A stretch of DNA of 52,693 nucleotides. It comes from JAQVEM01 sp964616545. GTDB taxonomy: Bacteria; Actinomycetota; Humimicrobiia; Humimicrobiales; Humimicrobiaceae. The stretch is from positions 1-52,693 of the forward strand of contig CAZTUA010000006.1 in assembly GCA_964616545.1 (NCBI GenBank), read 5' to 3'. Positions 1 to 8,297 of the stretch are shown piece after piece. The notes beneath the pieces are model-generated. The model did not search any database, was not told where the DNA came from, and saw only the letters and a program-made list of their open reading frames with translations. The stretch's first letter is position 1, and every line of letters starts with the position of its first letter. Position numbers and translations under genes: made by a program.

Positions 1-36
1 GAAGGATAAGCCAGTAAAAGAATTTACACAAAAGAC

Positions 37-744
37 TTGACGGTATCTGATTTTGGAAGCAGTGTATCAGATTATTTTAAAAGTGATAAAGAAGAGACAG
101 AGGACAAAGACGGGCAAGAGGATGAAGATGAAGCAGAGAGGAGAAATATTGACCAGAAGGAATACGAGTGGGAAAAAAAATTAAATGAAAAAATGAAAAA
201 GTTCGGAGAAAAAACCGGAAAAGCGGGGAAAGAGATTGAAAAAAAGATGGAAGTGACGGGAGATAAGGTAGATTATTATTTCAGGGAGACGAGAGGCGGC
301 AGAATAACTGGCTACAGTTTTGCTATAGCGTGGAGCATCGTGCTTCTGGTGTTCTTAAATTTTTATAATTCATATATAGCCTATTACCAGTATGATGTAG
401 GGCAGTGGAACAGGTTCCCCCTGCTGACAGAGGGCTTTAGCCACTGGCTTCCAATTGCCACAGTGGCGCTGGCTGCTTCCATAGTAGGAAATATTCTACT
501 GGTTATTTATGACGGCAGGTTTTTTAGACAGTTAATCCGTATTGTATTGAATCTATTTGGAATAATGGCAGTTATTTCACTGCTTACTGTATTTCCTTTT
601 GATTTTACAGTGTTTCCCGGTGATTTAACCGGAATTTTAAACCCTGTTGTTACAGTGTTCCTGGTGCTGATTATAATCGGAACCGGAGTAGATACGATAG
701 TCAGATTAATTAAATTAATTGTTAGCTCAGCGGATACTTATTAA
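37..744 (+). CDS. Hypothetical four-helix membrane protein
   Basis: I do not recognise this 235-residue protein. The first ~90 residues are highly charged and probably helical: an acidic stretch (about 18-40), then a Lys/Glu-rich stretch (about 45-80). Four hydrophobic segments follow at roughly 92-112, 137-158, 164-187 and 200-227, ending in a short tail, so it is probably an inner-membrane protein with a cytoplasmic charged head. The start is uncertain. The frame opens at a stop at 7-9, the only start-like codon before the charged region is TTG at 37, and no ribosome site lies at good spacing. The true N-terminus could involve a frameshift just upstream. The next gene is a remnant, so there is no operon context. 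Confidence 0.6.
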   Translation: MTVSDFGSSVSDYFKSDKEETEDKDGQEDEDEAERRNIDQKEYEWEKKLNEKMKKFGEKTGKAGKEIEKKMEVTGDKVDYYFRETRGGRITGYSFAIAWSIVLLVFLNFYNSYIAYYQYDVGQWNRFPLLTEGFSHWLPIATVALAASIVGNILLVIYDGRFFRQLIRIVLNLFGIMAVISLLTVFPFDFTVFPGDLTGILNPVVTVFLVLIIIGTGVDTIVRLIKLIVSSADTY

Positions 745-776
745 AATTATTATTTCTTTAATATTTGAGTTTGTTT

Positions 777-1079
777 ATGAAACCAGCAATCGAAATGCTT
801 TTAAGGCCCGGCTATGCTGATTATGATTTTGAAAAAAAAGCCATCGTTTTTATAAATGAGATGGTCTGTAGAGAATCTCTCAGGTGTAAGTACAGTCAGA
901 ATCAAGGATGACCCTATTTTATCCAGAAGTATGCCTGACGGAACGTGGAAAATGAGATATTCCCCAATGGAAAGATGCTTGCAGATATAGAAAAAAAGAA
1001 TAAATCCGGTAAGTGGGCTACCTGTATTGCATTAAAGATATTGTATAGAAGTAAATATTTAGAGAATAAAGATGATTGA
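777..1079 (+). pseudogene. Frameshifted gene remnant, family unknown
   Basis: Three protein-like stretches follow one another in three different frames. The first starts at the ATG at 777 (MKPAIEMLLRPGYADYDFEK). The second covers about 876-970 and contains RIKDDPILSRSMPDGTWKM. The third runs from about 961 to a TGA at 1077-1079 and contains KSGKWATCIALKILYRS. Joined, they make about 100 residues of plausible protein, so I read a gene broken by two frameshifts. The third piece overlaps the start of the next gene by a few bases. I cannot name the family. Sequencing errors in a metagenome assembly would look the same. Confidence 0.5.
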
Positions 1080-2292
1080 TAAAGTCAATAAGGTTAGCAT
1101 AGTAAAATGCCGGGATTACGATAAAGAAGCTCTGGTAGAAGCTATAAAAAAGAGCGTTAATATCCTGGGCGGATTTCAAAAGTTATTAAACCCTAAAAGC
1201 AAAATTTTAATAAAGCCCAATTTACTTCTGGCTGCAGAGCCTGACAGAGCTATAACAACGCACCCTTTATTTGTTGAAGCCGTAATTGAAAGCATTACAG
1301 CTATTACCGGAAACAGTAAAAATATTACAATTGCTGATAGCTCTGGCCCTGTTGAAAATTATGATAGGAAGGGCATAGAAAAAGTATACAGGGTAACCGG
1401 CATGATAGATGTTGCGGAAAAAACAGGATGCAGGTTAAATTATTCTACGGAATATAAAATTTTATCCAATGAAAAAGGCCGTGTATTAAAGAGATTAGAA
1501 GTTATTAAACCGGTAACGGAAGCTGATGTAATAATAAATCTTCCCAAATTTAAAACTCATAACCTTGTCGTTTTTACCGGAGCAGTAAAAAATATGTTCG
1601 GTATAATACCCGGGTTTACCAAGGTTGGATATCATCTGAGATTTGAGGATTTTAAAAGTTTTACAGAAATGCTTCTTGATATAATATTCTTAATCAAGCC
1701 GGCTTTAAATATTATGGACGGAATTACAGGAATTGAAGGGGAAGGACCGGGCAGGTCAGGTACTGTCAGGGATATCGGGCTTGTGCTTGCAAGCGAGGAT
1801 CCTGTTTCAATGGATGTTATCATGAGTAAAATTATGAATATAAAAAATGACTTAAACCCTATGTTGAAGGTTTTAAATGGCCGGGGAATTAAATTATATG
1901 ACGATAGAAGCATAAAAGTCCTTGGGGAAGAGTTATCCAGTGTAACAATTCACGATTTCAGGCTTCCAGAGAATATTAACCGGGATAAAATTATAACAAA
2001 TAAGTTTATAAATACTTACGTTACCCCTTTGATAAGGAATTTACTGAATCCTTATATGTATGTAGACCATGAAAAATGCAATTTATGCATGACATGCTGT
2101 GAAATCTGCCCCCGGAATTCTATTTCGGTAGTTGATGATAAAATAAAGTTCGATCATAAGAGCTGTATCAGGTGCTTCTGCTGCAGCGAGATGTGCCCGC
2201 AGGGAGCAATCGGCATAAGATATACTCATCTGGGAAGCTTTATTTTAAACAGGATAAAAAAATCAGGCCAAACAGGAAAGAAAAGCTTTTAA
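1072..2292 (+). CDS. DUF362 protein with C-terminal 2x[4Fe-4S] ferredoxin domain
   Basis: The 406 residues fall into an N-terminal DUF362 domain (about 5-300) and a C-terminal ferredoxin domain (about 335-385). The DUF362 part has the family's KILIKPNLL and THP-containing blocks and a NLPKFKTH motif. The ferredoxin part has two CxxCxxCxxxCP clusters (CNLCMTCCEICP and CIRCFCCSEMCP), each expected to bind one [4Fe-4S] cluster. DUF362 proteins are common in anaerobes and their reactions are mostly unknown; an electron-transfer role is inferred from the clusters alone. The ATG at 1072 has only a weak purine-rich stretch upstream. The following gene converges on it. Confidence 0.85.
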   Translation: MIDKVNKVSIVKCRDYDKEALVEAIKKSVNILGGFQKLLNPKSKILIKPNLLLAAEPDRAITTHPLFVEAVIESITAITGNSKNITIADSSGPVENYDRKGIEKVYRVTGMIDVAEKTGCRLNYSTEYKILSNEKGRVLKRLEVIKPVTEADVIINLPKFKTHNLVVFTGAVKNMFGIIPGFTKVGYHLRFEDFKSFTEMLLDIIFLIKPALNIMDGITGIEGEGPGRSGTVRDIGLVLASEDPVSMDVIMSKIMNIKNDLNPMLKVLNGRGIKLYDDRSIKVLGEELSSVTIHDFRLPENINRDKIITNKFINTYVTPLIRNLLNPYMYVDHEKCNLCMTCCEICPRNSISVVDDKIKFDHKSCIRCFCCSEMCPQGAIGIRYTHLGSFILNRIKKSGQTGKKSF

Positions 2293-2360
2293 AAAAGTCA
2301 GAGGCATTAAGAGCAAAATAATTGTCTTTTTTCCTGGAAGAATAAAAAATAATAAAAAAA

Positions 2361-3416
2361 TCACGTCTTCAGGATAAAGTTTTTAATTTTGGTCGCGATT
2401 TTTTCATTGCGCAGGATTTTACTGGTGTGCAGTTTATTTAACCAGTAAATTTCGGGACGGCCCAGTTCTTCCCATAATTGACCGGTTGATGTCTTTGAGA
2501 AATAAAAATCATATCTGGAGTTAATCATAAGAGCGTTGCTTGGCTGGATTTTATGAGCAAACGCAAGAGGGTCGCACAGGAAACACCTTTTAAGTGCTGC
2601 TTTTTTTAATTCTGGCAAACCTTCAAGGTTAAACTTAATTTTTTCTGATTTTATTTTTTTGAATTCTTCTAAAAATTCCGGGAAGCCAGAGTAGATTTCC
2701 CTGCATGCTTCCCGTCTTGTCTTATTCTTATATTTGCTATCCTTATAAATACAGTTACCTCTTAAAAAGAATCTTAATATACCTTTCCAGTGAACTTCTT
2801 CCCAGTTTCCCCCGCCTATTAAAAAAATGCCTTTTTTTATTCTATTATCATTTGCCATTGTAATCAGCGAAACCATGCTTCCCATGCTTATACCGCATAT
2901 ACTAATATTGCCGATTTTCCATTTCTCTGTAAGTATATCTATCAGCCTTCTGATATCCACCACGCTCTGGTGGAAGAATCGGAGTGTTTCCACATCATTA
3001 AAATTCTTTAATCTCTCACCGCTTTTTTCATTTCCCGGGGTTCTGTTTAAATGTAAAGGAAGGTTTATGAAGGCGCATGAGATATTGCCTGAATTCATCT
3101 TATTGATAAAGGAGTAGTAATTTTTTAATTTTATTTCACTGGTTGAAAAGCCGTGAATCAGTATAAGGATATTATTAATACTGCTATTACTGATACCGGG
3201 TATATTGTTTCTACTGTCATTGCAAGGATTATCAGTATTTTTATTAATATTATTTATATTTAGAAACAACTGTGCATGGACTCTATCGTTTACTTCTATT
3301 CCTGTCTGGTATGGTGAATCATAGGTCAGACTGTATCTTTGAACCGGATTACTATCTTTATTTATCTCTTCCAGGCAGTAGCCGGTTGTATTATGGTCAT
3401 AGTCATATAGAAACAT
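2361..3416 (-). CDS. Alpha/beta hydrolase family protein
   Basis: This is a soluble alpha/beta-hydrolase-fold protein of 351 residues. An oxyanion-loop motif (LILIHGFSTS) is followed by a nucleophile elbow GISMGS, where Ser is the expected nucleophile. A late Asp (in NSRYDFY) and a late His (in KLHTSK) could complete the triad. The substrate cannot be read from the sequence. I chose the ATG at 3416 because AGGG stands just upstream; a TTG 18 bases further out would add six residues but has no ribosome site. An Asn-rich segment around residues 75-100 looks like a low-complexity insertion. The gene stands alone and converges with the DUF362 gene. Confidence 0.75.
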   Translation of the reverse strand: MFLYDYDHNTTGYCLEEINKDSNPVQRYSLTYDSPYQTGIEVNDRVHAQLFLNINNINKNTDNPCNDSRNNIPGISNSSINNILILIHGFSTSEIKLKNYYSFINKMNSGNISCAFINLPLHLNRTPGNEKSGERLKNFNDVETLRFFHQSVVDIRRLIDILTEKWKIGNISICGISMGSMVSLITMANDNRIKKGIFLIGGGNWEEVHWKGILRFFLRGNCIYKDSKYKNKTRREACREIYSGFPEFLEEFKKIKSEKIKFNLEGLPELKKAALKRCFLCDPLAFAHKIQPSNALMINSRYDFYFSKTSTGQLWEELGRPEIYWLNKLHTSKILRNEKIATKIKNFILKT

Positions 3417-3566
3417 TTTTCCCTGCTCTTTCAATTGGCTAATTTAGCAGAAGTTACGGATCCAGAGCTGTTAGAACTTATTAAGGCTCCTTTTAATGCT
3501 TAACTTAAAATAATATCAAAAAAAATTATTTATTTGAAATATATTAAAAATAATCCTGATAATATG

Positions 3567-3572
3567 TATAAT
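3567..3572 (+). promoter_or_regulatory. Candidate -10 box of the YtxH-like gene
   Basis: A perfect TATAAT lies about 50 bases before the start of the small YtxH-like gene. The -35 position 17 bases upstream reads TTAAAA, a poor match, so this is a partial promoter call. Confidence 0.4.
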
Positions 3573-3624
3573 AGAATAGGAATATTAATAATTTGCAATT
3601 TATCAGATGGATTTTGGAGGAATT

Positions 3625-3948
3625 ATGAGTAATAACAACAACGGTTCAGATGCCGTAAAAAGTGCTTTTATTGGATTTGCTCTTGGTTTTGTTACCGGGG
3701 CAGTGACAGCGCTATTATTAACCACAAAAACAGGTGAAGAACTGCGAAGTGATATAAGAAGAATAGCAAAAGAAGCTGTAAATAAAGTTGAAGAAAAAGC
3801 AGGAAAGATAAAGAATATCACAAAAGAAAAGTATGACGAGATTACAAACAACGTTATAGCAAGTTATAAAAAGTTAAAAGACTTAACGGAAAAAGAAATA
3901 GAGTTCTTAAAAAAAGTAATAGACGAACAAAAAGATATTTCAAAATAA
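3625..3948 (+). CDS. YtxH-like small membrane-anchored protein
   Basis: A 107-residue protein with one glycine-rich hydrophobic segment near the N-terminus (FIGFALGFVTGAVTALLL, about residues 13-30). A TKTGEELR motif follows, then a long charged amphipathic helix. This is the layout of the YtxH / gas-vesicle-like stress protein family: a membrane anchor with a cytoplasmic coiled tail. The function is poorly known. I chose the second ATG because GGAGG stands four bases before it. The ATG at 3607 would add six residues, but the GGAGG would then lie inside the gene. Confidence 0.75.
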   Translation: MSNNNNGSDAVKSAFIGFALGFVTGAVTALLLTTKTGEELRSDIRRIAKEAVNKVEEKAGKIKNITKEKYDEITNNVIASYKKLKDLTEKEIEFLKKVIDEQKDISK

Positions 3949-4029
3949 AGCAGTAATCTTGCCTGAAATAGATTATATCTTAAAAATATTTATTTTAAGG
4001 TTTGCCCATCTCTTAAAACATAACCTACA

Positions 4030-4046
4030 GCATAATTCAATTATGC
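4030..4046. promoter_or_regulatory. Perfect inverted repeat upstream of the copper genes
   Basis: GCATAATTCAATTATGC has two perfect 8-base arms around one central base. It lies about 105 bases before the copper chaperone gene, in an otherwise featureless AT-rich gap. It could be the operator of a metal-responsive repressor, but it does not resemble the CsoR, CopY or CueR operators I know. No regulator gene is adjacent. Confidence 0.35.
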
Positions 4047-4149
4047 AGGATACGGGTTTTCGTAATTAAATTTATAGAACTTTTTAAAACTGAAAGATAT
4101 AAAATAATATAAATTAGTGTATTAAATAATCCTTTGGAAGGATAATAAA

Positions 4150-4365
4150 ATGCCATCAGTTAAAGAAACATATCCTGTTATTGGTATGAGCTGCGCTTCA
4201 TGTGTGAGAAAAATAGAGACTGTTCTTAATAAAACTGAAGGGGTAATTGAAGCAAGTGTGAATTTTGCTACAGAGAAATTAACAATTGAATATGATAATA
4301 GTAGAATTGACCTGAAAAAGATAGAAGAGATAATTAAAAGTATTGGTTATGAGCTTATTACCTAG
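4150..4365 (+). CDS. copZ: CopZ-like copper chaperone (single HMA domain)
   Basis: The 71 residues form one heavy-metal-associated domain with a beta-alpha-beta-beta-alpha-beta pattern. The metal site is GMSCASCV (residues 12-19), whose two cysteines are expected to bind Cu(I). GGAAGGA before the ATG is a good ribosome site. The copper ATPase follows 38 bases later and lacks its own HMA domain, so this protein probably delivers copper to it. The separation of HMA and ATPase into two frames is discussed in the findings. Confidence 0.88.
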   Translation: MPSVKETYPVIGMSCASCVRKIETVLNKTEGVIEASVNFATEKLTIEYDNSRIDLKKIEEIIKSIGYELIT

Positions 4366-4403
4366 GCTGGTCTTTTTTTATTTTTAAATATATAAAACAA
4401 ATA

Positions 4404-6443
4404 ATGGACCCGGAAAAAAAGCTTTCCTTAGAAGAAAAAAAAGAACTGATAGCAAAGAGGAATCAAAGAATACTTTTACAAAAACTGGTAGTCGGAGCTT
4501 CCCTTACCGTCTTTATATTTTTACTTTCTATGAATATAATCCCGGGATTTTATTCGCTTTCAATTAGAACAAGATATATTATTATCTTCATACTGACCTG
4601 TCCGGTTCAGATATGGGCGGGCTCCCAGTTCTATAAAGGGCTGGTATCTGTTTTTAAATATCGCATGGCTGACATGAATACTCTTGTTTCCATAGGAACA
4701 TTGTCGGCCTTTCTTTACAGCACAGCCGTAACTTTTTTCCCGGGTTATTTTACAAGAATGGGAATTGAGCCTCACATATATTTTGATACGGCAGCAATGA
4801 TTATCGTCCTTGTATTACTGGGAAGGTTTTTTGAATCAAGATCCAAAAGCAGTGCATCGGACGCAATTAGAAAACTTTTAAAGTTAAAGACACCGGTGGC
4901 GCACGTAATAAGAAACGGAAGAGAAGAGAAGATAGACGCAGATGACGTAGCAGTTAATGACATAGTAATTGTCAGGCCGGGAGAAAAAATTCCGGTAGAC
5001 GGAGAAGTAATAGAAGGAAATTCAACTGTAGATGAGTCAATGGTATCAGGAGAATCAATACCGGTGGATAAGGAGACCGGGAATGAAGTAACAGGTTCAA
5101 CTATAAATCTAACAGGTTTTTTAAAATTCAGGGCTACGCGCGTGGGAAAAGATACTTTCTTAAGCCAGATTATAAAAATGGTTGAAGAAGCCCAGGCTTC
5201 AAAAGCTCCTATCCAGAAACTGGTAGATAAAATTGCTGCTTATTTTGTTCCTGTGGTTATAGCAGTGGCACTATCAACCTTTATAATATGGTTTATATGG
5301 GCTCCCGGGCCTTCCTTAAATCTTGCAATCATTAATTTTGTATCTGTACTTATTATAGCCTGCCCGTGTGCACTGGGTCTTGCCACTCCAACTGCAATAA
5401 TTGTTGGAACCGGCAGAGGTGCAGAGAATGGGATATTAATAAAAGATGCCTCAAGTCTGGAAATTGCCTATAAGCTGGATACTGTTGTATTTGATAAAAC
5501 CGGCACTCTCACAGCAGGCAAACCAGAAGTAAGGGAAATAATAATAGAAAAAAATAATTTCAAGGGTACGGAAGAGGATTTACTGGGTATTGCGGCAAGT
5601 TCAGAACTATATTCCGAACATCCTATAGGAAAGGCTATAGTAGCTAAAGCAAAAAGTACCGGTCTGGAATTAAAGGCTCCCGGGGATTTTAAAAGTATAG
5701 CCGGTAAAGGAATAAAAGCAATTGTAGACGGAAAGGAAATTATCAAGGGCAGCATGAAACTAATGAAAGAAAACGATATAGAACTAAGTGATATTACAGG
5801 GGGAGAACGTGAGGTTTCAGGGAAAGGATTAACACCGGTCTATATTGCAATAAATAATAAAATAGCCGGTATCATAGCTGTTGCAGATAGCTTAAAGCAG
5901 AATGCGGCAGAAATTGTTTCGGATTTAAGGAATCTGAGCCTGGAAGTAGTAATGATTACAGGAGATAACAGGAAAACGGCCAGGTCTATTGGCAGGGAAG
6001 CAGGAATTGATCATATAGTTTCAGAGGTTCTGCCGGGGCAGAAAGCAGAGGAGATAAAAAAAATGCAGAGAGAAGGTAAAACTGTGGCAATGGTTGGAGA
6101 TGGTATAAATGATGCTCCTGCGCTTGCCCAATCAGATATAGGAATAGCTATTGGAACAGGGACTGATGTCGCTGTAGAATCCAGCAAAATCACTCTGATC
6201 AGTGGAGACCTGAACGGTGTACTGAAGGCAATAATATTATCCAGAAAAACTATAAAAATAATAAAACAAAATCTTTTCTGGGCATTTTTCTATAACATAG
6301 TATTAATTCCTGTAGCAGCAGGTGTTCTTTATCCTTTCACAGGAATACTTATAAGTCCTGTTTATGCAGCAGCAGCTATGTCTATAAGCAGCATTTCGGT
6401 AGTCGCAAATTCCCTGAGATTAAAAAGACTGCCATTAAATTAA
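4404..6443 (+). CDS. copA: P1B-type copper-exporting ATPase without N-terminal HMA domain
   Basis: A 679-residue heavy-metal P-type ATPase. In order it has two helix pairs (about 25-150), an actuator domain with SGES, the metal-site helix with Cys320-Pro-Cys322, phosphorylation Asp364 in DKTGTLT, the SEHPIG motif of the nucleotide domain and the GDGINDAP hinge. The last helices carry YN and MSISS motifs, which together with CPC fit the Cu(I)-exporting subgroup. CopA proteins usually begin with one or two HMA domains; here the protein starts almost directly at the membrane part. The ATG at 4404 has no visible ribosome site, so translation may depend on coupling to copZ. ATP-driven export of Cu(I) across the inner membrane is inferred. 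Confidence 0.9.
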   Translation: MDPEKKLSLEEKKELIAKRNQRILLQKLVVGASLTVFIFLLSMNIIPGFYSLSIRTRYIIIFILTCPVQIWAGSQFYKGLVSVFKYRMADMNTLVSIGTLSAFLYSTAVTFFPGYFTRMGIEPHIYFDTAAMIIVLVLLGRFFESRSKSSASDAIRKLLKLKTPVAHVIRNGREEKIDADDVAVNDIVIVRPGEKIPVDGEVIEGNSTVDESMVSGESIPVDKETGNEVTGSTINLTGFLKFRATRVGKDTFLSQIIKMVEEAQASKAPIQKLVDKIAAYFVPVVIAVALSTFIIWFIWAPGPSLNLAIINFVSVLIIACPCALGLATPTAIIVGTGRGAENGILIKDASSLEIAYKLDTVVFDKTGTLTAGKPEVREIIIEKNNFKGTEEDLLGIAASSELYSEHPIGKAIVAKAKSTGLELKAPGDFKSIAGKGIKAIVDGKEIIKGSMKLMKENDIELSDITGGEREVSGKGLTPVYIAINNKIAGIIAVADSLKQNAAEIVSDLRNLSLEVVMITGDNRKTARSIGREAGIDHIVSEVLPGQKAEEIKKMQREGKTVAMVGDGINDAPALAQSDIGIAIGTGTDVAVESSKITLISGDLNGVLKAIILSRKTIKIIKQNLFWAFFYNIVLIPVAAGVLYPFTGILISPVYAAAAMSISSISVVANSLRLKRLPLN

Positions 6444-6458
6444 GCGGGGAGAGCTAAA

Positions 6459-8141
6459 TTGAGAAAGAAAGTAAAAATAATAATAATCGGTGCAATAGCT
6501 GCAGGTACGTCTGCTGCAGCTAAAATAAGAAGGGAGAATAAAGAAGCAGAAATTGTTCTTTATGAAAAAGATAGATATATATCATACGGAACCTGCGGAC
6601 TGCCCTATTTTATATCAGGAGAGATAGAGAAGATAGAAAATTTAATAGTAAATACAGCAGAAAATTTTGAAAAAATGTTTAACTTAAAAGTTAATGTTTT
6701 ACATGAAGTCACGGGCATTGAACCGGGGAGAAATAAAATACATGTAAGAAATCTAAGAACAGGACGGCAGTTTAGTGATGGTTACGACAGGCTGATTATC
6801 ACTACCGGAGCAGCTCCTTTAAAATTAAAATTTAACGGAGAACTTCCGGGGAATGTTTTTGTTTTAAAGACAATTGATGACGCCATAATTTTAAAAAAGT
6901 ATATGGATAAGCTGGACGCGGAGAAAAAGGATGAAAAAAACGTAGTAATAATAGGCGGAGGGTTTATCGGGCTGGAGCTTCTTGAGGCGTTTGTTAACAG
7001 GGGATATAGAGTCAATATTATAGAGAAAACTTCTCACATTCTTCCAGCTTTTGAAGGTGAGATTATTGAATATCTGGAAAATTATTTAAAGGATAAAGAA
7101 ATAAATATATACCAGGAAGATGAAGTAATAAACCTGATTAAAGAGAAAGAAGGGAATGCTCTATCTGTGGAGACCATAAAAGGCAGGACCATAAAGTCTG
7201 ATATCATATTTTTAGGAGTAGGCACCAGACCCGATACAGAAATGGCGAAGAAGTGCGGGATAAAATTAAGAAAATCGGGGTTGATAGCTGTTGACAGATT
7301 TATGAGAACCAATTTTAAGAATATATATGCTGCTGGGGACTGCTGTGAATGCAGGAATTTAATAAGCGGTAAGAGCCGGTCATATAATCTTGCCAGTATT
7401 GCAGGGACACAGGGGAGAGCCGCAGGTTTAAACGCTATAGGAAAAAGAAAAAAGTTTTCAGGCAGTGCAGTTAATACACTGATAAAGGTGCTGGATCTTG
7501 TTGTGGCAAAAGTTGGTCTCGGGCTAAAAGAAGCGGAAGAATCGTATAATGGTACTGATTTTATAGAGTTTCATAATCGCTCCCATGCCGGTTACTATCC
7601 GGGAGCGGATATGATGCACATGATAGTAATTTTCAGCAAAAAAACTGGAAAGATACTCGGATTTCAGGCAATCGGAAAAAGTGGAGTGGATAAAAGAGCG
7701 GATGTTATTTCCGCAGCTTTAAAAGGAAACTTAAAGGTCTGGGAGCTTGATAATCTTGACCTTGGATACCATCCCGCTTATGGTTCAGCCAGGGATCCTA
7801 TAAATATGATAGGGATGGTAGCGGGAAACCTTAAAATAGGCGAGATAGTTTTTTTAAGTGTGGAGAGATTAAAAGAAAAAATTAAAAGATTTGAGAATAT
7901 TACTATACTGGATGTAAGGACTGCAGAAGAATATAGCCGCGGCCATATAGAGGGGGCAATAAATATTAATATTGATGAACTTGGAAACAATGCAGATAGA
8001 CTAAATGCAGGCAGTGAGATAATAATTTACTGCAGTGTAGGCCCCAGAGCTTATCATGGGTTTAAAATCCTTAAAAATCTCGGATTTAAAAAAGTCAAAG
8101 TCCTGAATGGTTCATATTTAAGCTGGATAAGGAAGATTTAA
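6459..8141 (+). CDS. CoA-disulfide reductase / NAD(P)H oxidase family with C-terminal rhodanese domain
   Basis: The 560 residues comprise an FAD/NAD(P)H pyridine-nucleotide-disulfide oxidoreductase (1-450) and a rhodanese domain (about 465-560). The FAD motif is GAIAAGTSAAA near the N-terminus, a second Rossmann motif is GGGFIGLELLE, and the FAD-binding GxGTRPDTE and AAGDC motifs follow. The single redox cysteine is Cys46 in YGTCGLPY, as in CoA-disulfide reductases. The rhodanese domain has Cys525 in YCSVGPRA. This CoADR-rhodanese fusion is known to act on CoA disulfides, persulfides or polysulfide. The start is TTG, chosen because GGGGAGAG sits five bases upstream. It follows the copper ATPase by 15 bases, so it may be co-transcribed and linked to thiol or metal stress. 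Confidence 0.87.
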   Translation: MRKKVKIIIIGAIAAGTSAAAKIRRENKEAEIVLYEKDRYISYGTCGLPYFISGEIEKIENLIVNTAENFEKMFNLKVNVLHEVTGIEPGRNKIHVRNLRTGRQFSDGYDRLIITTGAAPLKLKFNGELPGNVFVLKTIDDAIILKKYMDKLDAEKKDEKNVVIIGGGFIGLELLEAFVNRGYRVNIIEKTSHILPAFEGEIIEYLENYLKDKEINIYQEDEVINLIKEKEGNALSVETIKGRTIKSDIIFLGVGTRPDTEMAKKCGIKLRKSGLIAVDRFMRTNFKNIYAAGDCCECRNLISGKSRSYNLASIAGTQGRAAGLNAIGKRKKFSGSAVNTLIKVLDLVVAKVGLGLKEAEESYNGTDFIEFHNRSHAGYYPGADMMHMIVIFSKKTGKILGFQAIGKSGVDKRADVISAALKGNLKVWELDNLDLGYHPAYGSARDPINMIGMVAGNLKIGEIVFLSVERLKEKIKRFENITILDVRTAEEYSRGHIEGAININIDELGNNADRLNAGSEIIIYCSVGPRAYHGFKILKNLGFKKVKVLNGSYLSWIRKI

Positions 8142-8234
8142 TAATAATTATTACGAATGAAAAGCAAACGCCCGGCGATCTGTTTGAAATAAACAGCAAA
8201 GTTAACTGTATGAAAAAAGTGGCCGTTTAAACAG

Positions 8235-8263
8235 TTGCAAATAAGTTATCAGGGTAATATCAT
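8235..8263 (+). promoter_or_regulatory. Promoter of korAB
   Basis: TTGCAA (8235-8240) and TATCAT (8258-8263) are separated by 17 bases and sit 35 bases before the korA start. Transcription would begin near 8270, which excludes an upstream in-frame TTG at 8235 as a start codon. Confidence 0.5.
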
Positions 8264-8297
8264 TATATTAAATAGTCAACATAGAAGGAAAAATCAA

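Noticed and set aside
4353..4365. Programmed -1 frameshift joining the HMA protein to the copper ATPase
   Set aside because: The frames do overlap here in the correct -1 relation, but the 13 bases contain no slippery heptamer, and the peptide that would join the two parts is hydrophobic and unlike a CopA linker.
7860..8141. Separate rhodanese gene after the CoA-disulfide reductase
   Set aside because: The reading frame is continuous with the reductase, no start signal lies between them, and this fusion is a known domain arrangement.
8181..8197. Short CTGTTT-GAAAT-AAACAG hairpin as terminator of the CoADR gene
   Set aside because: The stem is only six AT-rich pairs and no T-tract follows, so it cannot be told from chance in this AT-rich gap.
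8235..8297. Upstream TTG extension of korA by 21 residues
   Set aside because: The TTG coincides with the -35 box of a good promoter, while the ATG at 8298 has a proper ribosome site and begins the family's N-terminus.
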